Shown here piece after piece: positions 20,721-29,209 of a DNA stretch of 64,000 nt. A model generated the notes under the pieces. It worked only from the letters and a program-made list of their open reading frames with translations, made no database searches and had not been told where the DNA came from. This DNA is from Enterobacter sp. BIGb0383. GTDB taxonomy: Bacteria > Pseudomonadota > Gammaproteobacteria > Enterobacterales > Enterobacteriaceae. Each line of letters begins with the position of its first letter. The first letter of the stretch is position 1. The DNA is taken from NCBI RefSeq assembly GCF_003751845.1, contig NZ_RJKQ01000001.1:1302001-1366000 (forward strand). Reading direction: 5' to 3'. Made by a program: the position numbers and the translations under genes.

Positions 20721-21635
20721 TTAATTAGACAGCAAAGGCACCAGCAGCGGTTCGCAGCGAGCTTTCACGGCCTCGTGCAGAAGACGTACGGCGGTGGAAA
20801 GCTGTTTCCGGTGGGGACAAATCATATTCAGCGGCACATTATCGCCAAGATACTCAGGAAGGAGTACGCTCAATCGACCGGCCCGGACATCTTCGCTGAC
20901 GTCCAGCCAGGATTTAAAGGCGATGCCCTCTCCGGCAATCGCCAGACGGCGGATCACCTCCGCGTCGTCGCTCATAAAGGTACTGCGGACGTTAATATCG
21001 TGGACCACGCCGTTAGCGCTGAGCGTCCAGCGGTCGAACAGGCGACCGCGCAGAACGTAGGTCAGGGCATTGTACTGGACCAGATCCTCAGGCGTCTTTG
21101 GCCCGCCGTTGTCGGCAATCCACTGCGGGGAAGCCACCAGCACCCGGCGGTTCTCCGGCGCGACCGGAAGAGAGATAAAGGACGCATCGTCATTGCTGCC
21201 GTAGCGAAAGGCCACGTCGACCGGATCTTTAAACACGTCGGCCGGCCGATCGGAAAACAGCAGCCGCAGGCGCAGAGCCGGATGACGACGGCGAAATTCC
21301 TGAAAGACCGACAGCAGCAGATTACGCCCCAGATCTGACGGAACCGAGATTTGCAGAGTGCCCTGCACTTCATCGTCGGGCGTGCGGATTTTATCCAGCC
21401 CCTTTTGCAGGGTATCGAGCATCTGCTGCGCAAACGGCAGCCACGCCTCCCCTTCCGGGGTAAGACGCAGGCTGCGGGTCGAGCGGGCAAACAGACGAAT
21501 ATTCAGCGCCGTCTCCAGCCGCTTAATCGCCGAGCTGACCTGCCCCGGCTGCAGCCCGGCCTCACGCGCCGCCTCGCTAAAACTGTTCAGCGCCGCCGCA
21601 CGGACAAACAAGGTCAGATCTTCAAGCCTTAGCAT
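20721..21635 (-). CDS. LysR-family transcriptional regulator
   Basis: Protein of 304 aa with an N-terminal winged HTH (LTLFVRAAALNSFSEAAREAGLQPGQVSSAIKRLETAL, about residues 6-43) and a LysR substrate-binding domain. It resembles the large group that includes E. coli YafC/DmlR-type regulators (LFARSTRSLRLTPEGEAWLPFAQQML). It lies upstream of, and in the same direction as, the formate dehydrogenase operon (146 bp apart) and divergent from rcnB. Its target is not evident from sequence. Confidence 0.9.
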   Translation of the reverse strand: MLRLEDLTLFVRAAALNSFSEAAREAGLQPGQVSSAIKRLETALNIRLFARSTRSLRLTPEGEAWLPFAQQMLDTLQKGLDKIRTPDDEVQGTLQISVPSDLGRNLLLSVFQEFRRRHPALRLRLLFSDRPADVFKDPVDVAFRYGSNDDASFISLPVAPENRRVLVASPQWIADNGGPKTPEDLVQYNALTYVLRGRLFDRWTLSANGVVHDINVRSTFMSDDAEVIRRLAIAGEGIAFKSWLDVSEDVRAGRLSVLLPEYLGDNVPLNMICPHRKQLSTAVRLLHEAVKARCEPLLVPLLSN

Positions 21636-21865
21636 TTTTACTCCCCGATACCACGTTCAGGGGGCTATCATGCCATTAACCTGATGAACTGTTTACTATA
21701 ATGAAGCCGTAAATCAGCCATTTCCCCATAGGCTTTTTGCCACGCTCACATACACTTTTACCGATGGCAGCGTTTTCTCACAATGCAGAACTTGCCAGCC
21801 CGTAGCGCCTCATCAAGGATACGGGCGATAAAACAAATAAAGACCGACAACAGGATGGAGTATCT

Positions 21866-22213
21866 ATGAGTAAAGCTAAAGTGATGCTGGCCGCCGCGCT
21901 GCTGGCCTGCGCGGGTTCCGCCTTTGCCGCCCCTGTCCAGGCACCGGCCCCGGAAGCCACCGCGAAAACCGGCATTCAGGAGTATGAGATTCAGGAATTT
22001 ATCGCCGACTTTACGCGCTTCCGCATTGGCGACACTGTCCCGGCGCTCTATCTCACCGACGAATACAATATTAAGCAGTGGAAACTGCGTAATCTGCCCG
22101 CGCCCGACGCAGGCACCCACTGGACCTATATGGGCGAGAACTATGTACTGATCGGCGATGCCGACGGCAAAATTATCAAGGCCTATGACGGAGAGATCTT
22201 CTATCACCACTAA
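21866..22213 (+). CDS. rcnB: Periplasmic nickel/cobalt homeostasis protein RcnB
   Basis: Small periplasmic protein of 115 aa. Its C-terminal two-thirds is nearly the E. coli RcnB sequence (FIADFTRFRIGDTVP, TDEYNIKQWKLRNLPAPDAG, ADGKIIKAYDGEIFYHH). A signal peptide (MSKAKVMLAAALLACAGSAFAA) is present. In E. coli RcnB works with the RcnA efflux pump under RcnR. Neither rcnA nor rcnR is next to this copy: a LysR gene lies upstream and a GNAT gene overlaps its 3' end. GGAG lies about 8 bases before the ATG. Confidence 0.92.
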   Translation: MSKAKVMLAAALLACAGSAFAAPVQAPAPEATAKTGIQEYEIQEFIADFTRFRIGDTVPALYLTDEYNIKQWKLRNLPAPDAGTHWTYMGENYVLIGDADGKIIKAYDGEIFYHH

Positions 22214-22652
22214 GCATCCGGCCGTGACGGTACGGCTCTGGGACGAGAGCGACCGTCCCTTTTTGCGCACGCTGTTTCTGCGCGCCCGTAAAGCGAGCTG
22301 GACCTGGCTTTCCGGGGAAAACTGGCGGCTGGAGGATTTCGATTCGGTAACGCTGGGCGAGCAGATCTGGGTGGCGGAGTGTGAGGGTAAACGGGCGGGC
22401 TTTGCGTCAGTGCTGACTAACGACCACTTCCTGCACAGCCTGTTTGTCGACCCGGACTGGCAGGGTCAGGGAGTGGGCAGCGCGCTACTGGAGAAGGTTC
22501 ACTCAACCTTTACCCGCACCGGCGCGCTGAAGTGTCTGCAGCAGAATGAATCTGCCCTGCGCTTCTACCAGCGTCACGGCTGGTATATTGAAGCCCAGGG
22601 CAGCGCGCCCGACGGCGACTACTGGCTACTGCACTGGCGCAGAGCGCGTTAA
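22185..22652 (+). CDS. GNAT-family N-acetyltransferase
   Basis: Acyl-CoA-dependent N-acetyltransferase of about 155 aa. It has the GNAT core: VRLWDESDRPFLRTLFLRARKA at the N-terminus, LHSLFVDPDWQGQGVGSALLEKV (motif A, acetyl-CoA loop QGQGVG), and a C-terminal ALRFYQRHGW motif B. The start is uncertain. ATG 22185 overlaps rcnB by 29 bp, with AAGG close upstream; GTG 22224 (VTVRLWDE) just after the rcnB stop is an alternative. Its stop and the mrp stop overlap in a shared TTAA. Substrate unknown. Confidence 0.82.
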   Translation: MTERSSITTKHPAVTVRLWDESDRPFLRTLFLRARKASWTWLSGENWRLEDFDSVTLGEQIWVAECEGKRAGFASVLTNDHFLHSLFVDPDWQGQGVGSALLEKVHSTFTRTGALKCLQQNESALRFYQRHGWYIEAQGSAPDGDYWLLHWRRAR

Positions 22653-23758
22653 ACCGCGCGGAAGGCGATCTCAGAGGGGATTACTTCCCCCTGCCAGTAA
22701 AGCTGTGCCGCCACGCGGCCCGCCAGCTGGCGGTAGAGCGCGGTAAATTCGCTGTCCGGACGTTGAATCACGGTCGGCGTACCGTTATCGAGATCTTCAC
22801 GCAGGGTAATATGCAGCGGCAGCTGACCCAGCAGCGCCGTATGGTACTGCGTGGCCAGCTTCTCTGCCCCACCGGTACCGAAGATCGGCTCCTGATGACC
22901 ACAGTTGCTGCACACGTGCATACTCATATTCTCCACGATGCCCAGCACCGGGACGTCCACTTTCTCGAACATGACGATGCCTTTTTTGGCGTCAATCAGC
23001 GCGATATCCTGCGGCGTGGTGACAACCACGGCGCCGGTAACCGGAATGTTCTGGGCCAGGGTCAGCTGAATATCACCGGTACCCGGCGGCATATCCAGCA
23101 CCAGATAGTCGAGATCCGGCCAGAGCGATTCCTGCAGCATCTGAAGCAGCGCTTTGCTGGCCATCGGGCCGCGCCAGACCATCGCGTTATCGTCGGTCAC
23201 CAGATAGCCGATGGAGTTGGTCGCCAGACCGTGGACCATAATCGGTGCCATATGGGTGCCGTCCGGCGAGGTCGGACGCTGATTTTCCGTGCCCAGCATG
23301 GCCGGGATCGACGGGCCATAGATATCCGCATCGAGGATACCCACTTTCGCACCTTCGGCAGCCAGGGCCAGGGCCAGGTTTACCGTTGTTGAGGATTTAC
23401 CGACGCCTCCTTTGCCGGAGCTGACGGCAATAATATTCTTCACGCCGTTAACGCCCGGCTGATTTTTCACCCGTTTCAGGGTGGCAATGGTATGCGACAG
23501 CTTCCAGTCAATCGCCTGCGCGCCGGTGATGCGCAGCAGATCGGCGCTGACCTGATCTTTCAGCTCGTCAAACGCGCTCTGCCAGGCAAACGGCATCAGC
23601 AGTTCAATGTGAAGGGTGTTATCCAGCAGGGCGACATGATGCAGCGCCTTCAGCGTCGTCAGGTTGTGTTTCAGGGTGGGGTGCTGAAAATTAGACAGCG
23701 TCCCGGCAACCATTGCTCTCAGTTTTTCAGGGGATACGGCCTGGGATTGCGAGTTCAT
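22649..23758 (-). CDS. mrp: Iron-sulfur cluster carrier protein Mrp/ApbC
   Basis: P-loop ATPase that carries and transfers [4Fe-4S] clusters. 369 aa, matching E. coli Mrp. An N-terminal MIP18/DUF59-like region (about 1-90) is followed by the deviant Walker A GKGGVGKSS at about 115. The cluster-binding CxxC (CSNCG) follows NMSMHV. It is divergent from metG, as in E. coli, and convergent with the GNAT gene. Confidence 0.96.
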   Translation of the reverse strand: MNSQSQAVSPEKLRAMVAGTLSNFQHPTLKHNLTTLKALHHVALLDNTLHIELLMPFAWQSAFDELKDQVSADLLRITGAQAIDWKLSHTIATLKRVKNQPGVNGVKNIIAVSSGKGGVGKSSTTVNLALALAAEGAKVGILDADIYGPSIPAMLGTENQRPTSPDGTHMAPIMVHGLATNSIGYLVTDDNAMVWRGPMASKALLQMLQESLWPDLDYLVLDMPPGTGDIQLTLAQNIPVTGAVVVTTPQDIALIDAKKGIVMFEKVDVPVLGIVENMSMHVCSNCGHQEPIFGTGGAEKLATQYHTALLGQLPLHITLREDLDNGTPTVIQRPDSEFTALYRQLAGRVAAQLYWQGEVIPSEIAFRAV

Positions 23759-23930
23759 CCCGACTCCTTGAGTTGTTGTTTTAAATTTTGCGATCCGGCT
23801 AAGTGTACTTCAGTGTCACCAATTATTCATTTCTCAATCATGCCTTTCCGCGTCCCGCTGTTATGGCGCAATTATTACCTTTCAGGTAATATTATTACCC
23901 CTTTTTACAACAGAAGATGTATTTCCCACT

Positions 23931-25961
23931 ATGACTCAAGTCGCGAAGAAAATTCTGGTAACGTGCGCGCTGCCGTACGCCAACGGCTCCATCCACCTCG
24001 GCCACATGCTGGAGCATATCCAGGCTGATGTCTGGGTCCGTTACCAGCGAATGCGCGGCCATCAGGTTAACTTCATCTGCGCAGACGACGCCCACGGCAC
24101 GCCAATTATGCTGAAAGCTCAGCAGCTTGGGATCACCCCTGAGCAGATGATTGCTGAAATGAGTCAGGAGCATCAGACCGATTTTGCCGGCTTTAATATC
24201 AGCTATGACAACTATCACTCCACCCACAGCGACGAGAACCGCGCGCTGTCGGAGCTGATTTACACCCGTCTGAACGAGAATGGTTTTATTAAAAAACGCA
24301 CCATTTCTCAGCTGTACGATCCGGAAAAAGGCATGTTCCTGCCGGACCGTTTTGTGAAAGGCACCTGCCCGAAATGTAAGGCAGCGGACCAGTACGGCGA
24401 TAACTGCGAAGTGTGCGGCGCGACCTACAGTCCGACCGAGCTTATCGAGCCGAAATCCGTGGTGTCTGGCGCAACGCCGGAAATGCGTGATTCTGAGCAC
24501 TTCTTCTTCGATCTGCCGTCCTTCAGCGAAATGCTGCAGGCGTGGACCCGCAGCGGCGCGCTGCAGGAGCAGGTGGCGAACAAAATGCAGGAGTGGTTTG
24601 AATCCGGCCTGCAGCAGTGGGATATCTCCCGCGATGCGCCCTACTTCGGCTTTGAAATCCCTGACGCGCCGGGCAAATACTTCTACGTCTGGCTGGATGC
24701 GCCTATCGGCTATATGGGTTCCTTTAAGAACCTGTGCGACAAGCGCGGCGATCTTAACTTCGACGACTGGTGGAAAAAAGACTCCGACGCCGAGCTGTAT
24801 CACTTTATCGGCAAGGATATCGTCTACTTCCACAGCCTGTTCTGGCCTGCAATGCTGGAAGGCAGCGGCTTCCGTAAACCGACCAACCTGTTTGTTCACG
24901 GCTATGTGACGGTTAACGGTGCGAAGATGTCGAAGTCCCGCGGCACCTTTATCAAAGCCAGCACCTGGCTGAACCACTTTGACGCGGACAGCCTGCGCTA
25001 CTACTACGCCGCCAAGCTCTCCTCGCGTATCGATGATATCGACCTCAACCTGGAAGATTTTATCCAGCGCGTCAACGCCGATATCGTGAACAAAGTGGTT
25101 AACCTGGCCTCCCGTAACGCGGGCTTTATTGCCAAACGCTTTGACGGCCAGCTGGCCGCAGAGCTGGCCGATCCGGCGCTGTACCAGACCTTCGTTGACG
25201 CAGCAGCGACCATCGGCGACGCCTGGGAAAGCCGCGAGTTCGGTAAAGCCGTGCGTGAAATCATGGCGCTGGCGGACGTGGCTAACCGCTACGTTGACGA
25301 ACAGGCTCCGTGGGTGGTGGCAAAACAGGAAGGCCGCGACGCCGACCTGCAGGCTATCTGCTCCATGGGGATCAACCTGTTCCGCGTCCTGATGACCTGG
25401 CTGAAGCCGGTTCTGCCGGAGCTGGTCGAACGTACCGAAGCATTCCTGAATACGGAACTGACCTGGGACGGCATCCAGCAGCCGCTGCTGAGCCATAAGG
25501 TGAATACCTTTAAGGCGCTGTACAACCGCATCGAGATGAAACAGGTTGAAGCCCTGGTTGACGCCTCGAAAGAGGAAGTCAAAGCCGCGAGCGCCCCGGT
25601 AAGCGGCCCGCTGGCCGACGACCCGATTCAGGAAACCATCAGCTTTGACGACTTCGCCAAAGTGGATATGCGTATTGCGCTGATTGAGAACGCCGAGTTC
25701 GTTGACGGCTCCGACAAGCTGCTGCGCCTCACCCTGGATCTCGGCGGCGAGAAGCGCAACGTCTTCTCCGGCATCCGCAGCGCTTACCCGGACCCGCAGG
25801 CGCTGATCGGCAAACTGACGATGATGGTTGCCAACCTGGCCCCGCGTAAAATGCGCTTCGGCATCTCCGAAGGAATGGTCATGGCCGCAGGCCCTGGCGG
25901 AAAAGATATCTTCCTGCTCAGCCCGGACAGCGGTGCGCAGCCTGGTCAACAGGTAAAATAA
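23931..25961 (+). CDS. metG: Methionyl-tRNA synthetase
   Basis: Charges tRNA-Met. 676 aa, same length as E. coli MetG. Visible: ALPYANG and the HIGH-type HLGH at about residues 22-25; zinc-binding cysteines ([18 protein letters not shown], around 146-163); the KMSKS loop ([11 protein letters not shown]); and a C-terminal OB-fold tRNA-binding domain (about 575-676, [17 protein letters not shown]) used for dimerisation. The start ATG gives the canonical N-terminus. A terminator follows and yehR lies just beyond it. Confidence 0.97.
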   Translation: MTQVAKKILVTCALPYANGSIHLGHMLEHIQADVWVRYQRMRGHQVNFICADDAHGTPIMLKAQQLGITPEQMIAEMSQEHQTDFAGFNISYDNYHSTHSDENRALSELIYTRLNENGFIKKRTISQLYDPEKGMFLPDRFVKGTCPKCKAADQYGDNCEVCGATYSPTELIEPKSVVSGATPEMRDSEHFFFDLPSFSEMLQAWTRSGALQEQVANKMQEWFESGLQQWDISRDAPYFGFEIPDAPGKYFYVWLDAPIGYMGSFKNLCDKRGDLNFDDWWKKDSDAELYHFIGKDIVYFHSLFWPAMLEGSGFRKPTNLFVHGYVTVNGAKMSKSRGTFIKASTWLNHFDADSLRYYYAAKLSSRIDDIDLNLEDFIQRVNADIVNKVVNLASRNAGFIAKRFDGQLAAELADPALYQTFVDAAATIGDAWESREFGKAVREIMALADVANRYVDEQAPWVVAKQEGRDADLQAICSMGINLFRVLMTWLKPVLPELVERTEAFLNTELTWDGIQQPLLSHKVNTFKALYNRIEMKQVEALVDASKEEVKAASAPVSGPLADDPIQETISFDDFAKVDMRIALIENAEFVDGSDKLLRLTLDLGGEKRNVFSGIRSAYPDPQALIGKLTMMVANLAPRKMRFGISEGMVMAAGPGGKDIFLLSPDSGAQPGQQVK

Positions 25962-25976
25962 GCTACACTTTTAACG

Positions 25977-26003
25977 CACCGGCTACGGCCGGTGTTTTTC
26001 TTT
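25977..26003 (+). terminator. metG terminator
   Basis: CACCGGC (25977-25983) pairs with GCCGGTG (25988-25994), followed by TTTTTCTTTT. It is 15 bp after the metG stop. Confidence 0.85.
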
Positions 26004-26032
26004 TAGGACTCACCAATCAATAAGGAACCTCT

Positions 26033-26491
26033 GTGAAAATTTTCAGCAAATTTACTTCAGTACTGGTAGCTCTGGTGCTGGCAGTCACACTCGTGGGCTG
26101 CGGTGAAAAAGAGCAAACCAAAACCTTTGGCAAGACGCAAAACGGCATCGAAATGAGCTTCACCTATCACTACAAAGATGACACCGTCCTGCGCCAGACC
26201 GCGGTCAATAAGCTCCCCTACTCGGCTATCGGCGCACCAAATAAAGAAGCCGCCCAGCAGATGCTTGAGCCGCTGAGCAAGCAGTACCAGAACATTGAAG
26301 GACTCAAGGAGCAGGTAGAGTTTAAAGACGACCACGCGATTGAGACCCTGGAAGTGGACTACGCGAAGGCCGATATTAAGAAACTGAGCCAGATGCCGGG
26401 ATCGACATTTAATATGAACGACAGCAACTGGGTGAGTATGAAGAACTCCGAAGCGGTGCTGTTTGCGCAGGGATTTACTGAGACTAAGTAA
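26033..26491 (+). CDS. yehR: DUF1307 lipoprotein YehR
   Basis: Lipoprotein of 152 aa. The signal peptide ends in a lipobox (LVGCGEK, Cys about 23). It closely follows E. coli YehR across its length (MSFTYHYKDDTVLRQTA, ADIKKLSQMPGSTF, C-terminal QGFTETK). Function is unknown; family members are small envelope lipoproteins. It uses a GTG start with AAGGAA upstream. It lies only about 30 bp past the metG terminator, so it may depend partly on read-through. Confidence 0.9.
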   Translation: MKIFSKFTSVLVALVLAVTLVGCGEKEQTKTFGKTQNGIEMSFTYHYKDDTVLRQTAVNKLPYSAIGAPNKEAAQQMLEPLSKQYQNIEGLKEQVEFKDDHAIETLEVDYAKADIKKLSQMPGSTFNMNDSNWVSMKNSEAVLFAQGFTETK

Positions 26492-26507
26492 GTTGCAGTA
26501 GCTGGTG

Positions 26508-26532
26508 AAAGCGTCGTCCTGGACGACGCTTT
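26508..26532. terminator. Convergent-gene hairpin after yehR
   Basis: AAAGCGTCGTC (26508-26518) pairs with GACGACGCTTT (26522-26532) over 11 bp with a 3-base loop. Its right arm overlaps the stop codon of the convergent 62-aa gene. It can serve both strands, though T-tracts are short. Confidence 0.65.
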
Positions 26533-26719
26533 ACTGTTGACCACCGCTATACCCTTTATGACGACGGCTATCGCTGCCAGATTGTTCCTGGGATGCATCG
26601 GATGAAATCACTCTCGTCCTGCCTTCTTCGATAGCACGAATCATCGCCTCCGTGTGCTCAATCACGCGAGCACGATAGCGCGCAAGCCTGTCCGTAGAAT
26701 TTTTGCGTTCGTAAGACAT
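26531..26719 (-). CDS. Small hypothetical protein, 62 aa
   Basis: A 62-aa hydrophilic protein with a likely long N-terminal helix rich in Arg and Glu (STDRLARYRARVIEHTEAMI, then RAIEEGRTRV) and a disordered Ser/Gln/Gly-rich tail. The ATG has a strong AGGAGGG ribosome site about 9 bases upstream, which makes it a likely real gene. The terminator hairpin shared with yehR overlaps its stop. I do not recognise a family. It could be a small DNA- or protein-binding factor, but there is no diagnostic motif. Confidence 0.6.
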   Translation of the reverse strand: MSYERKNSTDRLARYRARVIEHTEAMIRAIEEGRTRVISSDASQEQSGSDSRRHKGYSGGQQ

Positions 26720-26999
26720 TTTCCTTCCCTCCTGGTTCTAAACCACTTTAATTGTGATGCCTGTGAACCTTTTATTAGTCATAGTTTTTAATTGATGGCC
26801 AGTCCTTCCCCCCATAATAACAGCGAAGTAGATGTGGTGAAGGCAGATAATAAAGAGTTGAACCAGTTACGCTTGCAGTTAATACTCCTGCATCACAAAT
26901 GTGTCAATTAACACTGGACAGATTACTACCTGTCAAATAGATAATGTCTAATCGACAATAACCGCAACCCGTTGGCAATCATCATAAAATGGATTTTAT
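26720..26999. other. Intergenic region between the 62-aa gene and the TolA-like gene
   Basis: About 280 bp, AT-rich, holding the start regions of two divergent genes. I see no confident promoter, only AT-rich stretches and a 38-codon frame without a ribosome site. Confidence 0.5.
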
Positions 27000-27404
27000 A
27001 TGAATAAAATATCGGTACTGATCCTCGTAGCAGCAACTGTAACCGGCTGTGCGCCTCTTACTCCCAAAGGATGTCAGAAAGTCAGGGCACTTGATTCATG
27101 CACTTACAATCAGTCAGGTAAGACGTCTGATAATGATATCTTTGGTAAGCAAGCATCGGGTATTAAAAAAGCCCTGGATTCCGCACTGATGGAACCCCAT
27201 GCCTGGGACGGAAAAAGATGTAATGTGCATCTGGATTTCAACATTGATGGCGTTATCCAGCACTTCATCATAAAAGGCGGGGACAAGGATTATTGCGATG
27301 CTCTTGCTCAGGCAGCCAAAGTAGCCAAATTCCCGGCATTTACTGACCAGCATGTTTATGACGTTATGGGCTCTGCGAGATGGGATATGCAGGGACAACC
27401 CTGA
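27000..27404 (+). CDS. Lipoprotein with a free-standing TolA domain III-like fold
   Basis: Protein of 134 aa with a lipoprotein signal (MNKISVLILVAATVTGCAP, Cys17). The C-terminal about 70 residues follow TolA domain III (KRCNVHLDFNIDGVIQHF, then IKGGDKDYCDALAQAAK, then FPAFTDQHVYDVM). The paired cysteines and the GGD..C spacing of TolA are present. TolA itself is a 400-residue inner-membrane protein with a long helix; here only the periplasmic receptor-type domain is kept, on a lipid anchor. Family members are annotated as TolA C-terminal-domain proteins without known role. It lies in an AT-rich accessory patch. Confidence 0.75.
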   Translation: MNKISVLILVAATVTGCAPLTPKGCQKVRALDSCTYNQSGKTSDNDIFGKQASGIKKALDSALMEPHAWDGKRCNVHLDFNIDGVIQHFIIKGGDKDYCDALAQAAKVAKFPAFTDQHVYDVMGSARWDMQGQP

Positions 27405-27430
27405 ACCAAGAACCTTAATAGTCTCATTGC

Positions 27431-27795
27431 TCAACAGATACTTTCCCAGCCGAGCTCTGAATAAACCTGGCCGCGAGTTATGGCTTCGATCGCCTGCTGG
27501 ACATAAGGGATGGTATCTTCAGGCAGCCTGGCTATATTTTCCCATCTAAGTTCAGCATGTTTTTCTGGCTCGGCGAGAAAAGCAGTACCCTTCCACTGTC
27601 GACATATAAAATACTGCCCTATCCATGAACGGTTTTCAGTCCAGACATGCATGGTATGAGCCAGTGTCATATCAGAGGGAGATGCCTGAACACCCGTTTC
27701 CTCCGCCAGCTCTCTCGTCGCAGCATACAGACCTCGTCCCCCCGAAGAAGTAATGTGAAGACGGCTATAGAAAGGTTATATCTGTCCCGACTCAT
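27431..27795 (-). pseudogene. NUDIX hydrolase, broken by an internal deletion and frameshift
   Basis: The minus strand opens with an ATG at 27795 reading MSRDRYNLSIAVFTLLLRGD, then EVCMLRR, a normal NUDIX N-terminus. After that this frame becomes nonsense and stops within about 20 codons. A second frame carries the rest of the protein: GLYAATRELAEETGV (the REUxEExG half of the NUDIX box), then HTMHVWTENRSWIGQYFICR to the stop at 27431. The glycine-glutamate first half of the box and the segment before it are missing. About 25 residues therefore seem deleted, with a frame change at the joint. It is probably non-functional. Confidence 0.75.
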
Positions 27796-28430
27796 GTGCT
27801 GATACCTGATAGTTAATAACACTGATTATCTATACAGCGGTTCAGGGTGTATGGGTATCTACTAATTTTAGGGTTGAGTGGGTTGTAAAGGGTTAACAGC
27901 CGTTTTAGCTGTTGATAAAAACATGTTTTAAAAAACAGTATTGATCTCAAATCTCAAACAAGTAGATTAGTACTCAGCAGCACAATGAAAGTGGTTAGTA
28001 AGTTAGTGAATAGAAAGAAGTTTTGGGTTAAGCCATTTTGCTTTACAGGCCACGAAGTTTGTTGTTTGGGATGTAGTTCGCTTTCAGGCCTCGTAGTGAT
28101 TGTGCTGGTTCGCAAAATGGTAGTGTTAGCGCGACGATGTAAGGCCTTGTTTTTTAGTTGATGCTGACGGTTTCGTTTTTTTTGATGGTAACCGTATCAG
28201 CAACGGGCAACGCATTAAAGAGTATATGTCGCGATGGGTGATGTGCTTGTTTAAGTTGCCACGCTTAGGTTTTGGAAGCGCAGGCGGTGTATAACGAGAT
28301 AAATAGAGGGAGGCTTTTTAGTATAAGTGCCCAATATTATCCGTAGTGAACGGGTACATTTTGAAAGCAGTATAAATAGCTGTATCACTTTATGAAGTCC
28401 ATTAATGTTAAGTCTGAAGTCTGTAGTACC
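27796..28430. other. AT-rich non-coding stretch
   Basis: More than 600 bp without a convincing gene on either strand. Codon usage is unlike the flanks and T-runs are common. One 13-base word (TAAGTGCCCAATA) occurs at 28324-28336 and again at 28653-28665 beyond the next terminator. No RNA gene or mobile element was recognised. Confidence 0.5.
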
Positions 28431-28465
28431 TTAAAAGCCCTGGCTGCAATGGTCAGGGCTTTTAA
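28431..28465. terminator. Bidirectional hairpin terminator
   Basis: TTAAAAGCCCTG (28431-28442) pairs over 12 bp with CAGGGCTTTTAA (28454-28465), with an 11-base loop. The A/T-rich outer stem gives a U-run on either strand. There is no obvious gene upstream, so it may end an unannotated transcript. Confidence 0.7.
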
Positions 28466-28732
28466 GATTACTCACCGCTCTGAATTGTAAATTTCCCCCA
28501 CAGATTACTGACAAAACTAATCTTGCTTATCAACTCATATGAGTCCACTATGCGTTACCGGTTTGGCATACAGACCTTATGTAAGCAGTTTTAGTAAAGC
28601 AGTCCTCATTTCAAGCGTTATCTTCAGATACTCTTCTGCATGAGCCTCCTCCTAAGTGCCCAATAAGTCCTCATATGCAAGCAGGCCATGTTCGCCACAC
28701 CATGTGGCTCAAGAAAATTAAAGGAAGTATCT

Positions 28733-28945
28733 ATGTCTAATAAAATGACTGGTTTAGTAAAATGGTTTAACTCTGACAAAGGTTTCGGCTTCATTACGCC
28801 AGCTGACGGCAGCAAAGATGTTTTTGTTCATTTCTCTGCCATTCAGAGCAACGATTATAAAACGCTCGACGAAGGCCAGAAGGTTGAGTTCTCAATTGAG
28901 AATGGTGCCAAAGGTCCGGCTGCCGCAAACGTAGTCGCGCTTTAA
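28733..28945 (+). CDS. Cold-shock protein, CspA family
   Basis: Single-stranded nucleic-acid chaperone of 70 aa, the CspA size. It has the OB-fold RNA-binding motifs RNP1 (KGFGFI) and RNP2 (VFVHF), with [19 protein letters not shown] near the start and an NVVAL end. The ATG follows AAAGGAAG. The region from 28466 to 28732 has no gene and probably includes the long 5' leader usual for cold-inducible csp genes. Which paralogue (CspA, B, G or I) cannot be decided. Confidence 0.93.
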   Translation: MSNKMTGLVKWFNSDKGFGFITPADGSKDVFVHFSAIQSNDYKTLDEGQKVEFSIENGAKGPAAANVVAL

Positions 28946-29015
28946 TTGCCGATAACGACGCAGACGCTTACGACAGCGATGACGGCACTGGCCTGAGCAG
29001 ATAAGTGAACGTGAT

Positions 29016-29042
29016 AAAAAACCCGCCCTGAGCGGGTTTTTT
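29016..29042 (+). terminator. csp gene terminator
   Basis: AAAACCCGC (29018-29026) pairs with GCGGGTTTT (29032-29040), with flanking A- and T-runs. It lies 70 bp after the csp stop and can act on both strands. The 29043-29209 interval after it shows nothing recognisable. Confidence 0.88.
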
Positions 29043-29209
29043 ATGTTTCATGGATGGCATGCAATTAGTAACTTTCACAGGCAGTCTGCTTGCGTTTCTC
29101 ACTTTATTGCCAAATAAAGACCACATTCAACAATAGTTAATTAAGTGCCATCAGATTTACCATGTTCGCTCAACGCGGCCCTTCTATATCAAACACACTC
29201 CCCCTGTCC

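Noticed and set aside
23895..25949. Long open frame (684 codons) antisense to metG
   Set aside because: It mirrors metG codon by codon, has no family motifs and its amino-acid composition (rich in Val, Phe, Arg, His, Gln) is that of a complementary-strand shadow.
26795..26911. 38-codon frame on the plus strand
   Set aside because: No ribosome site before the ATG and no recognisable similarity.
28150..28250. Minus-strand frames reading DTVTIKKNETVSIN or SKKTKPSAST
   Set aside because: They look protein-like locally but are short, lack starts and end in stops close by. I could not connect them to a family.
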